Below, piece by piece: positions 21,301 through 27,702 of a stretch of 45,925 bases of DNA. Below the pieces are notes generated by a model that did not search any database, was not told the origin of the DNA, and was given only the letters and a program-made list of their open reading frames with translations. Position 1 is the first letter of the stretch. Each line of letters begins with the position of its first letter. Origin of the DNA: Xenorhabdus khoisanae (GTDB taxonomy: Bacteria; Pseudomonadota; Gammaproteobacteria; Enterobacterales; Enterobacteriaceae); contig NZ_LFCV01000034.1 in assembly GCF_001037465.1 (NCBI RefSeq), positions 1-45,925 of the forward strand. Reading direction: 5' to 3'. A program made the position numbers and the translations under genes.

Positions 21301-23252
21301 GGGAAAGTGCCGATCTTTTACGGTTCAACCCTCATGCCAGAGGGATTGCCGTGCTTTTTTGGGAACAAGTTCAACACGAAGAACAGCCTGCATTGTGGCC
21401 TGAACGTGCCCGTACCTGTACCAATATTTATCAGCTTTTCCGTAATGATGCTGGCTTACTGGATCTTCAGGCGGAAATCGAAGCAGAGATTAGCCTGTTC
21501 CTTGAACGCCATCCAATTAAGTGTGAACCTTACCAACAAACACAAGCAGCGGAATACCTGGGCCTGGCACTGAGCCGGACAAACGTGGAATTCAGTTTCA
21601 GCAAATATGCCCGTACATTATTGGAAGGACTGCAATCTGAACTGGAAAAAGCCCATATGTGGGGGGATTTCAGCCACTCCCAACAGAATCTCGGTCAACG
21701 TTTTACTCAACGCTGGATGCTGGTGGAAAATTGGCTGAATGGTCTCTGTTCCCTGCCAGAATTTTCCTCTCTGAAAGGATATATTTCAGAAGCCGTGGCG
21801 TTGGTTTTATTAGAAAAAACGCTGAATGCCCGTTTCAGTGAAGTAGATCTGCACTTTACTGTTACCGGCTTGATTGGTGAACACTCTTCCATCGTTAACC
21901 AAGCTCTGACTCTCAGCCTTGATGACTATTTCTGCCGGATGCGCAAACAGCGCAAAGTATTTATTCCGGCCTATCATCATTATCAGGAATTGCGTCAAGG
22001 TGTATTAAACCAACAGAGAAAAAATCTGCGACTCCATGAATTCAAGGCCCGCCCGCTCAGCTCATTTGTACGTAATAAACTGATCAACGATGTGTATCTG
22101 CCACTGATTGGCGATAACCTTGCCAAACAGATCGGGGCGATCGGGGAAGGTAAGCGAACGGATCTTATGGGGATGTTATTAATGATCTCCCCGCCCGGCT
22201 ACGGCAAAACAACGTTGATGGAATATATCGCCAATCGCCTTGGTTTGATCTTCATGAAAATCAACGCGCCTGCGTTAGGGCATGATGTTTTGTCGCTCGA
22301 TCCGGATCAGGCGCCAAACGCCACCGCCCGTCAGGAACTGGAAAAACTGAATCTGGCGCTGGAAATGGGCAATAACGTGATGCTGTATATCGATGATATC
22401 CAGCATACCAACCCTGAATTCTTACAGAAATTTATTTCCCTGTGTGACGGTACACGACGTATTGAAGGGGTCTGGAAAAACCAGACTAAGACCTACGATA
22501 TGCGAGGGAAAAAATTCTGCGTTGTTATGTCTGGTAACCCTTATACCGAATCTGGCGAATTGTTCAAAATCCCGGATATGCTGGCAAACCGTGCTGATAT
22601 CTACAACCTTGGTGAAGTGTTGGGTGGTATGGAAGAGGCATTTACGCTGAGTTATATCGAAAACAGCCTGACATCGAATCCGGTTCTGGCACCGCTGGCA
22701 TTACGTGATATGAACGATTTGTATCTGTTTATCGATAAAGCGATGGGCAAACCGTTCTCCAGCAATGGCCTGAGCTATCCCTACAGTGAAGCGGAAATCA
22801 CTGAAATTGTCGCGATCCTTGAACGCCTGCTGATGATGCGGGAAATCGTATTTAAAGTGAATCAGCAATACATTGCCAGTGCTGCGCAATCCGACAAATA
22901 CCGGACAGAACCACCGTTCAAGTTGCAGGGCAGTTACCGCAACATGAACAAACTCAGCGAAAAAGTTTCTGCTGTCATGAATGACGAAGAGATACGGCGC
23001 ATTATTCATGATCACTATTTAGGTGAAGCCCAATTGCTGACAAGTGGCGCCGAAGAGAACCTGCTCAAACTGGCAGAAATTCGCGGCACAATGACACAGG
23101 AAGAAGCGCAACGCTGGCAGCAAATCAAACGCGATTTTATGCGAAATAAAGCACTGGGTGGTGATAATGCCGATGTGGGTGACCGCGTTGTGGCACAACT
23201 TTCTGATTTGGTTGAAAGTGTTCAGGCTTTGGGAAGCTACCCGAAGCATTAA
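18303..23252 (+). CDS. Giant AAA+ protein of the 'DNA repair ATPase' (DUF3686-type) family
   Basis: The product has 1649 residues. The N-terminal third (about 1-470) is beta-rich with family-typical stretches such as GRIRIRTENNCVARDIVRVG; the family is known from databases as 'DNA repair ATPase' with little experimental basis. A long helical and coiled-coil section follows (about 500-900). The C terminus has one AAA+ module with Walker A SPPGYGKTT (about 1295-1303), Walker B NVMLYIDDIQ (about 1358-1367) and a possible sensor/arginine region (VVMSGNPYTESG). There is no membrane segment or signal. It follows the flotillin gene in the same direction. A remodelling ATPase recruited by the flotillin is inferred; a direct role in DNA repair is not shown by the sequence. 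Confidence 0.85.
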   Translation: MSDSQLNNREQELLDNAVAEGGAYDILRSRLSEQGQQLHEKASLLNSRRLKEFGKNQTDIIGRIRIRTENNCVARDIVRVGNWLLFGYNVFLGLKKETRVEDVFSLYRLKKENDEYDVESVALTGTFLNITSFVQDFNELYTYYKNTQLLELVERDGKLLASFQIGERITDIRVFRWAISSDKTEITYIDNRGERDIALPPAYDFEWQKTTRENTVNGRYPHMNILDTVFVETIGGDLTIKCENNTEDGLGIYREAVLDKTQSLDDAQIEYAQTGSLILLKILPYREESWRYLVYNTLTQSVQRIDAIGLACIQLPEDHGIIFPGGYYLQSGEYKTFDQPMDGMRFRRVRRSPNGEDVMYIFYEPNLGRLALFNYNLIERKLQNPLFGHGYAMLEDGQMVLFEGQSEEPTRIHPMQIWQTPFYSDEYAARQPARNSFLGRIGNAELVRGISDLYHIAKEIEQQQISSLLYEKLCQDARRLVDIYYWLNDEQSLHISGLLKEIANTGEKVLDEYEKVESIRRQSIRAMNEATSHQKALLTAMLPESWTETQQFIEALNSLSIQRGHLITLRDHRYIDLSRLDEMEAQLADNQQRISLATAEFLASEKALQPFTLQLQELEKQVQAAANRAQLNEPLAGMEKMSTDLDMLSNLMASLKFEDTTQQTHIIESISEIYALLNQARARLQQRRKEQGAVESVAQFGAQFKLFSQGITNALTLSTDPERCDEQLSRLLVQLEELETQFSDHDEFLNDILDKREELLETFETHKQSLLDERQRKTRNLQVAAERLLDSVSRRTAKFSALDELNAFFASDTLSLKTREIIERLRELKDSVKADDIDAKFKAARDQAIRSLRDKTEIYEDGGNVIKLGPRHRFSVNTQELDLTILPRGDHLYLHLTGTDYQEPIDSPELESLKPYWSITLESESPQVYRAEYLAYSLIYAASKEHDDLTLDGLKSLLSKPDILEKTVREFAAPRYKEGYEKGIHDHDAVEILRKLIPVGESADLLRFNPHARGIAVLFWEQVQHEEQPALWPERARTCTNIYQLFRNDAGLLDLQAEIEAEISLFLERHPIKCEPYQQTQAAEYLGLALSRTNVEFSFSKYARTLLEGLQSELEKAHMWGDFSHSQQNLGQRFTQRWMLVENWLNGLCSLPEFSSLKGYISEAVALVLLEKTLNARFSEVDLHFTVTGLIGEHSSIVNQALTLSLDDYFCRMRKQRKVFIPAYHHYQELRQGVLNQQRKNLRLHEFKARPLSSFVRNKLINDVYLPLIGDNLAKQIGAIGEGKRTDLMGMLLMISPPGYGKTTLMEYIANRLGLIFMKINAPALGHDVLSLDPDQAPNATARQELEKLNLALEMGNNVMLYIDDIQHTNPEFLQKFISLCDGTRRIEGVWKNQTKTYDMRGKKFCVVMSGNPYTESGELFKIPDMLANRADIYNLGEVLGGMEEAFTLSYIENSLTSNPVLAPLALRDMNDLYLFIDKAMGKPFSSNGLSYPYSEAEITEIVAILERLLMMREIVFKVNQQYIASAAQSDKYRTEPPFKLQGSYRNMNKLSEKVSAVMNDEEIRRIIHDHYLGEAQLLTSGAEENLLKLAEIRGTMTQEEAQRWQQIKRDFMRNKALGGDNADVGDRVVAQLSDLVESVQALGSYPKH

Positions 23253-23393
23253 AAGGAAACTCGCCGTGAATTTTTTAATGAGAGTGTTGCTCTCTATAAT
23301 ACTGGCATTCAAACCTTCCCTAATCTGATACTTGCCAGAATATTAGGTTATCAACCACGCACCATGCTTGATATCAGTGCCAGTGATAAATAA
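23253..23393 (+). pseudogene. C-terminal remnant of a LemA family gene
   Basis: Directly after the ATPase stop and in the same frame there are 46 codons. They include FFNESVALYNTGIQTFPNLI and then LARILGYQPR, which is the conserved C-terminal signature of LemA proteins (yNeaV-YNt-i-FPnn-iA---Gf-p). The rest of LemA (about 140 residues with its N-terminal membrane helix) is missing, so this is a deletion remnant. A GTG at 23266 opens a different, short frame and is not convincing. LemA proteins are membrane-linked helical proteins of unclear function. Confidence 0.75.
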
Positions 23394-23402
23394 GGAAATT
23401 TC

Positions 23403-23798
23403 ATGCTGACCATCCCTTTTGAACTATTTGGTTTTGCCGATATGATGGAAAAAGAACCCGGATACGTCATTGCCATATCAACCTTTGGCCTGTTTATTCC
23501 TTTCTTCATATTCGCTATATTGCAGAAAATTCCTCCATTAAGGACTTTCTCCAATATTATCCTGGGAACTCTTGGATTATCATTGTTTCCAAATTTAATC
23601 GCATTGATGTCTCTATTTGCTCTGAATATCAAAGGAATACATGCGTTCTTTATCTGTATAATTATTATGCTTGGCTGCTTTTTCTTTATCCTGTTTAATT
23701 ATCATCAGTTGGCAGATTATATTAATTCACCTTTACCTGGACATGATCCGGAAATAACCGATAGAAAACGGAGTAAAAAAAGTAGAAAAATAAATTAG
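23403..23798 (+). CDS. Small polytopic membrane protein of unknown function
   Basis: The 131-residue product has about three or four hydrophobic helices (about 20-42, 47-72, 76-102) and a basic, Lys/Arg-rich cytoplasmic tail (DRKRSKKSRKIN). I do not recognise a family. The ATG at 23403 follows aaggaaa at good spacing. It lies 9 bp after the LemA remnant and before a rhomboid gene on the same strand. It probably belonged to the same transcription unit as the flotillin/ATPase genes. Confidence 0.7.
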   Translation: MLTIPFELFGFADMMEKEPGYVIAISTFGLFIPFFIFAILQKIPPLRTFSNIILGTLGLSLFPNLIALMSLFALNIKGIHAFFICIIIMLGCFFFILFNYHQLADYINSPLPGHDPEITDRKRSKKSRKIN

Positions 23799-23901
23799 AT
23801 AGTCCTTCAGCAAGAGAGAACCGATAATTCTCATGTTCTCTGTTATGATAGGGAAAGAAAGTCTTAGTAAGCCGTTTCCAATTCTTAACAGGGAGGCAAT
23901 G

Positions 23902-24453
23902 ATGACAGTATGGTTTAAACAACGCTTAAATATCCTTATAGGAATAGCTTTAATACTGATCACCATTCAGTTAATTAATAGCTTCACGGGGTATGCCTTA
24001 AATCATTTCGGCCTTATTCCCCGCCATGTTCAAGGGCTAATTGGTATCCCTTTCTCTCCTTTCCTGCATGGCAGTTGGGAGCATCTGTTTAGTAACGTTC
24101 CCGTCTTATTAGTACTCAGTGCATTGCTGATGACTCACTCCATTCGTTATTATTTACTGGCCAGCCTGTTTATTATCTTGACGGAGGGAACTCTGCTCTG
24201 GTTATTTGGCCGTGCTGCCATACATATTGGTGCCAGCGGCTGGATTTTTGGTTTATGGGGATTATTACTGGCTAATGCTTATTTCCTGAGAAGGTTTAAG
24301 GATTTCTTCTTTGCGATTCTGGTGTTCATCTTCTATCAAGGAATTGCCTTCGGTTTGCTGCCGTGGCAACAAACCGAAGGACATATTTTTGGTACTCTCG
24401 CAGGGGTAGTTTTCTCTTGGCTTACTAAAAAATGGATCATTACACATCGCTAG
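23902..24453 (+). CDS. Rhomboid-family intramembrane serine protease
   Basis: The 183 residues contain about six membrane helices. Rhomboid hallmarks are present in order: HGSWEHLFSN in helix 2, the catalytic serine in GASG (HIGASGWIFGLWG), and the catalytic histidine in EGHIFGTLAG. The small size and lack of extra domains resemble the compact rhombosortase/GlpG-core types. The start at 23902 is chosen because gggagg lies 5 bp upstream; the adjacent ATG at 23899 is too close to it. The 103-bp gap before it has a 7-bp inverted repeat (23815-23821/23835-23841). Cleavage of a membrane substrate from the same locus is possible, but no substrate is evident. Confidence 0.88.
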   Translation: MTVWFKQRLNILIGIALILITIQLINSFTGYALNHFGLIPRHVQGLIGIPFSPFLHGSWEHLFSNVPVLLVLSALLMTHSIRYYLLASLFIILTEGTLLWLFGRAAIHIGASGWIFGLWGLLLANAYFLRRFKDFFFAILVFIFYQGIAFGLLPWQQTEGHIFGTLAGVVFSWLTKKWIITHR

Positions 24454-24916
24454 TTCAGAAAAACAAAAAATATGGCGGGAGAATTCATTTTAAAGACCGG
24501 ATTACAGCTATTGAGAGAGGAAGCTAACTTCTCTCCAAGAGCTATAGTCGGGAAACTTAGCCTATGTGTCGAATTGCCCAACGGTGACATCAGAACGTTT
24601 AGGATATGAGACTTATTTTGTTAAAAATATAGCGGCCTAAAATCAAATAAATCTACTTACGGTTTAATTAAAATTAGATCGGATTAGATTAACTTAAATT
24701 CAATTTATATTAAACCAACTTAAATTAAAAATATAAAGTGGAACATTCCAATATAAATTAATATTTATTAACATTTCTATCTAATAATTAATCTTTATGG
24801 TTATTGAACACTACGATAAATGAATGATAAAGTAAGTATAAGCACATGCAATGCTTTTCACTCAATGTACTTTATATCTATTCTCTATATCCATAAAATC
24901 TAAAAAGGAGTTTTAA
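24454..24916. other. 0.46-kb AT-rich spacer
   Basis: The first part holds a 45-codon open frame (24472-24609) without a ribosome-binding site and without recognisable similarity; I do not call it a gene. The remaining 300 bp is extremely AT-rich and includes the promoter region of the effector gene, whose ribosome-binding site (aaaggag) is strong. Nothing else was recognised. Confidence 0.5.
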
Positions 24917-25276
24917 ATGGTTTGGACTTATCATCAATACTCAGGTGACCTATATCATAACGACAGATTAGTTTATCGTGGCGGATATAGTGGGAAAGGG
25001 ATACATAAAAACAACCCTGCATCAGAATCAATACGCGGGAAAGGCCCTATTCCTAGAGGAAAATATACTATAGGGGGATATACAAGCAGCAAAGGACCAA
25101 TGACTATCATTCTGGAACCGTGTGATTGTAATAATATGTATGGAAGAGACCTTTTTAGAATTCATGGAGATAGTAGAGAAAATCCTGGGCAAGCATCAGA
25201 AGGTTGTATCATTGTAGGGCCTGATGCCAGAAGGGAAATAATCAGCTCTGTAGATAGAGAGTTAGTGGTGGAATAA
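24917..25276 (+). CDS. Tlde1-like L,D-transpeptidase effector (DUF2778 type)
   Basis: The 119-residue product is a compact domain with family features: GKGPIPRGKYTIG (about 41-53), a conserved His in FRIHGDS (about 83) and the Ser-Gly-Cys centre ASEGCII with the catalytic Cys at about 97. These match Tlde1, the type VI secretion effector of Salmonella that acts on peptidoglycan peptides as an L,D-transpeptidase/carboxypeptidase in the target periplasm. It has no signal peptide, as expected for a type VI cargo. A gene for an exported protein follows after 2 bp. No secretion genes are in the window, so it would be an orphan effector served by an apparatus encoded elsewhere. Confidence 0.82.
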   Translation: MVWTYHQYSGDLYHNDRLVYRGGYSGKGIHKNNPASESIRGKGPIPRGKYTIGGYTSSKGPMTIILEPCDCNNMYGRDLFRIHGDSRENPGQASEGCIIVGPDARREIISSVDRELVVE

Positions 25277-25278
25277 GT

Positions 25279-25662
25279 ATGAAAAAATTCATTTTACTTG
25301 CAATGTTATTTGTTCCTAGTATTGCATTATCTTCAGCGAAAGATTCAACAAAAGAAGCTTTAGATTACTGTGCAACAACCGAATCTTGGGCTGCTCAAAA
25401 AGTGATAGATGCAGCAGTCGAGAGAAATAAACAGCTTGATCGAATGAAAGCGACCTCTTCCCTAATTGAGAGAAATAAATTGGTAAAAGGGAAGAAACCA
25501 ATCACATTCGAAGACTGGGGTCAGTTATACACTCAAACAATAGAAGTCTCTATTCCATATATCGATAATCACAAAAAACCTGTTATTTTCATAGCCTCAT
25601 CAATCATATCAGCGGAAGAGTGTTCATTAACAGAACCCGCTTACTTTGATATAACTCACTAA
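25279..25662 (+). CDS. Probable periplasmic immunity protein for the Tlde1-like effector
   Basis: The 127-residue product has a textbook Sec signal peptide (MKKFILLAMLFVPSIALSSA, cleavage after about residue 20) and a small helical mature part with two Cys (about 31 and 115). Its start lies 2 bp after the effector stop, so the two are co-translated. The known Tlde1 immunity proteins are likewise small, periplasmic and encoded directly downstream. Sequence similarity itself was not recognised; the call rests on context and export signal. Confidence 0.72.
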   Translation: MKKFILLAMLFVPSIALSSAKDSTKEALDYCATTESWAAQKVIDAAVERNKQLDRMKATSSLIERNKLVKGKKPITFEDWGQLYTQTIEVSIPYIDNHKKPVIFIASSIISAEECSLTEPAYFDITH

Positions 25663-25695
25663 AAAGATTAATTTTATTCTCAAAATAGGATTAAT

Positions 25696-25740
25696 CAGGG
25701 GCTTTATCGCTTTTCAAAACGATAAAGCTTCCCCCTTTTT
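25696..25740 (+). terminator. Terminator after the effector-immunity pair
   Basis: A 9-bp stem (GCTTTATCG at 25701-25709, CGATAAAGC at 25720-25728) is extended by G/C-rich flanks and followed by cccccttttt on the + strand. Confidence 0.75.
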
Positions 25741-25935
25741 ACTCTCATGAGCAGTTGAAATCACATGCTAGGCCCATAGTTACGGTTGGGTTTATTTTTT
25801 GGCACTGGCCGTTCTAATTTCTACTGCCTTATCACCTGTTCTGCCTGCAAAAGTTCTCGAACTGCTGGAGCTGCATTGTCAATTCGGTCACACGATTGTT
25901 TAACTAATTGGCTTGTTTTGTCGGATATTAAAAAG
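25741..25935. other. Spacer with a possible gene fragment on the - strand
   Basis: On the - strand, about 36 codons (from about 25935 down to about 25829) are open and end in a stop. They encode SDKTSQLVKQSCDRIDNAAP followed by AVRELLQAEQVIRQ. This resembles the tail of a small phage-type lysis or lipoprotein-like product, but I cannot confirm it. It has no start of its own, overlaps the end of the monooxygenase gene in another frame, and may be a relic of a phage or other element. Confidence 0.35.
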
Positions 25936-27384
25936 TTACTTCCAGCGTAATGCCATATCATCTACTGGTTGCCCTATAACTTCTTTATCCTTTTTATAAT
26001 CGTGTGGAACATACCAATTTGGGCTGCGCCCCTGACGAGGAAGGCCAAATTCACCACGTTGTACATACCCCGATCGCAATGCACCAAAAATATGCTCATT
26101 GGACAATATTTCACCCGATTGAGCATGTGGGGTTACAACCGTGGCATGGCGGCGATCCATCTCGTTTAACAAGCGACAAATATATTCTGCTGATAGATCA
26201 ACTTTCAATGTCCAGGCATTATTGATATAACCAAACAAATAGGCGAAATTAGGGATATCCTGTATCAATGTCCCCTTATAGAGCATTAGGTTATTGCTTT
26301 GCTGTTGTTGTCCATCAACTAAAAGCTCAATTCCGCCCATCAATTGTAATTGCAGCCCTGTTGCTGTCACTATGATATCCGCAGGTAGTTCTTTACCAGA
26401 CTGCAATAAAATACCGTTTTCAGTTATACGTTCAATCTGGTCGGTAACGATAGACGCTTTGCCTTCTCTCAATACCTTAAATAGATTGCTGTCGGGAACA
26501 AAGCACAGCCGTTCATCCCATGGCATGTACTTTGGCGTAAGGTGTTTCATATCAAAATCAGGGCCGACCTTCCTGCGAGCTAACCCCAGCAAAAACGATT
26601 TCAACAGCTTGGGAAAATACCGACTTACTTTATATATCGAACTGAAAAAGAAGATATTACGACTTCTGCTTAACGCGTAAATCCAACGTGGTGGAATAAT
26701 GCCGTTGAAAAACTCCGCCATCTTATCTTTTTCCGGTATTGAAAAAATGTAGCTCGGAGAACGCTGAAGCATGGTGATATGTTCAGTGTCATTGGCCATG
26801 GCTGGAAGTAAAGTGACAGCAGTTGCGCCGCTCCCAATCACAACAACCCGCTTCCCTTTGTAATCTAATGTTTCAGGCCAATGTTGGGGGTGAATGACCG
26901 GACCTTTGAAATTTTCAAGACCGGGAAATTTGGGTAAATGAGGAGCATCATAGTTGTAGTAACCTGTCGCACCGACAAGAAAATGACAGGTAAATTGCCG
27001 AGTTTCCCCACTGGTTTCGTCAATCGCGGTAATAATCCATTGGCGAGTTTCATTTGACCAATTAGTTTGGGTGATCTTTAATCCAAACTGTATTTTCTTA
27101 TTAATTCCATACTCTTCCGCCGCTGAATGGAGATAGCGCCTGATTGAAGGTGCATCTGCAAAAATACTGGTTTCTGTCCAAGGACGAAATTTATAGCCAT
27201 AACTCATCATATCGGAATCTGTGCGAATACCTGGGTAGCGAAATAAATCCCAGGTTCCACCTATATTATGGCGACGCTCCAAGATCCCTACTTTCTTGTT
27301 AGGACATTCTCTTGCCAGATGACATGCCATACCAATGCCAGAAATTCCAGCTCCCATAATCAAAACATCATAATGGTTATTCAT
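25936..27384 (-). CDS. Flavin-containing monooxygenase, Baeyer-Villiger type
   Basis: The 482-residue protein has an N-terminal FAD-binding Rossmann motif (GAGISG, about 11-16), the typical GTWDLFRYPGIRTDSDMM stretch, the Baeyer-Villiger fingerprint FKGPVIHPQHWP (about 159-170) and a second, NADPH-binding Rossmann motif (GSGATA, about 184-189). Such enzymes insert oxygen next to ketones or oxidise hydrophobic substrates. The substrate is unknown. A strong ribosome-binding site (ggaggggg) precedes the ATG. It is a single gene, which fits either a detached secondary-metabolism enzyme or a detoxification enzyme; the host group is rich in natural-product chemistry. Confidence 0.88.
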   Translation of the reverse strand: MNNHYDVLIMGAGISGIGMACHLARECPNKKVGILERRHNIGGTWDLFRYPGIRTDSDMMSYGYKFRPWTETSIFADAPSIRRYLHSAAEEYGINKKIQFGLKITQTNWSNETRQWIITAIDETSGETRQFTCHFLVGATGYYNYDAPHLPKFPGLENFKGPVIHPQHWPETLDYKGKRVVVIGSGATAVTLLPAMANDTEHITMLQRSPSYIFSIPEKDKMAEFFNGIIPPRWIYALSRSRNIFFFSSIYKVSRYFPKLLKSFLLGLARRKVGPDFDMKHLTPKYMPWDERLCFVPDSNLFKVLREGKASIVTDQIERITENGILLQSGKELPADIIVTATGLQLQLMGGIELLVDGQQQQSNNLMLYKGTLIQDIPNFAYLFGYINNAWTLKVDLSAEYICRLLNEMDRRHATVVTPHAQSGEILSNEHIFGALRSGYVQRGEFGLPRQGRSPNWYVPHDYKKDKEVIGQPVDDMALRWK

Positions 27385-27501
27385 GTTACCCCCTCCTGCA
27401 AAAAGGCTTTCTAATCAGATAAGTAGCTTGCTGTTCAATATGTCATGTTATTTTTTATTTGCAGGGACAACCATTTGCATTTATATGGGGGGAGTATCAG
27501 G

Positions 27502-27657
27502 ATGTTAATGATCAGAGCAAAAGGCAAGGAACGTACTATCACACCTGTTCAAAATACATGGGATAGTTTTTTTCTCTTAGGTCAATCCGTGGCTGACGAT
27601 TTTTTATCTGAACGCCCTGATCAAGTAACCAGTCAAAGAGAATCATTTGATGATTAA
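27502..27657 (+). pseudogene. Truncated VapB-like antitoxin
   Basis: Fifty-one codons with a good ribosome-binding site (ggggggag) encode ITPVQNTWDSFFLLGQ, then SVADDFLSERPDQ, then RESFDD. This matches the toxin-neutralising C-terminal half of VapB antitoxins (ITPxxxTWDxxF ... DFMxxR ... ReSF). The AbrB-type DNA-binding half normally found upstream is absent; the open frame extends up to 27445 but does not encode it. No vapC toxin gene follows. It is either a relic or a small expressed anti-toxin peptide. Confidence 0.6.
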
Positions 27658-27670
27658 ATATCTACTAAGC

Positions 27671-27699
27671 AATTATGCACGGCTGATAGCCGTACATAA
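27671..27699. repeat. Short palindromic repeat, copy 1
   Basis: aattatgcacggctgatagc then cgtacataa. It forms a 7-8-bp hairpin (one mismatch) with a 3-base loop. A second copy with matching flanks lies at 34021-34052 in the same orientation. This copy is just beyond the 3' end of res. Confidence 0.75.
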
Positions 27700-27702
27700 A
27701 GA

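Noticed and set aside
24472-24609. A 45-codon open frame after the rhomboid gene
   Set aside because: There is no ribosome-binding site and no recognisable similarity; it could be a relic.
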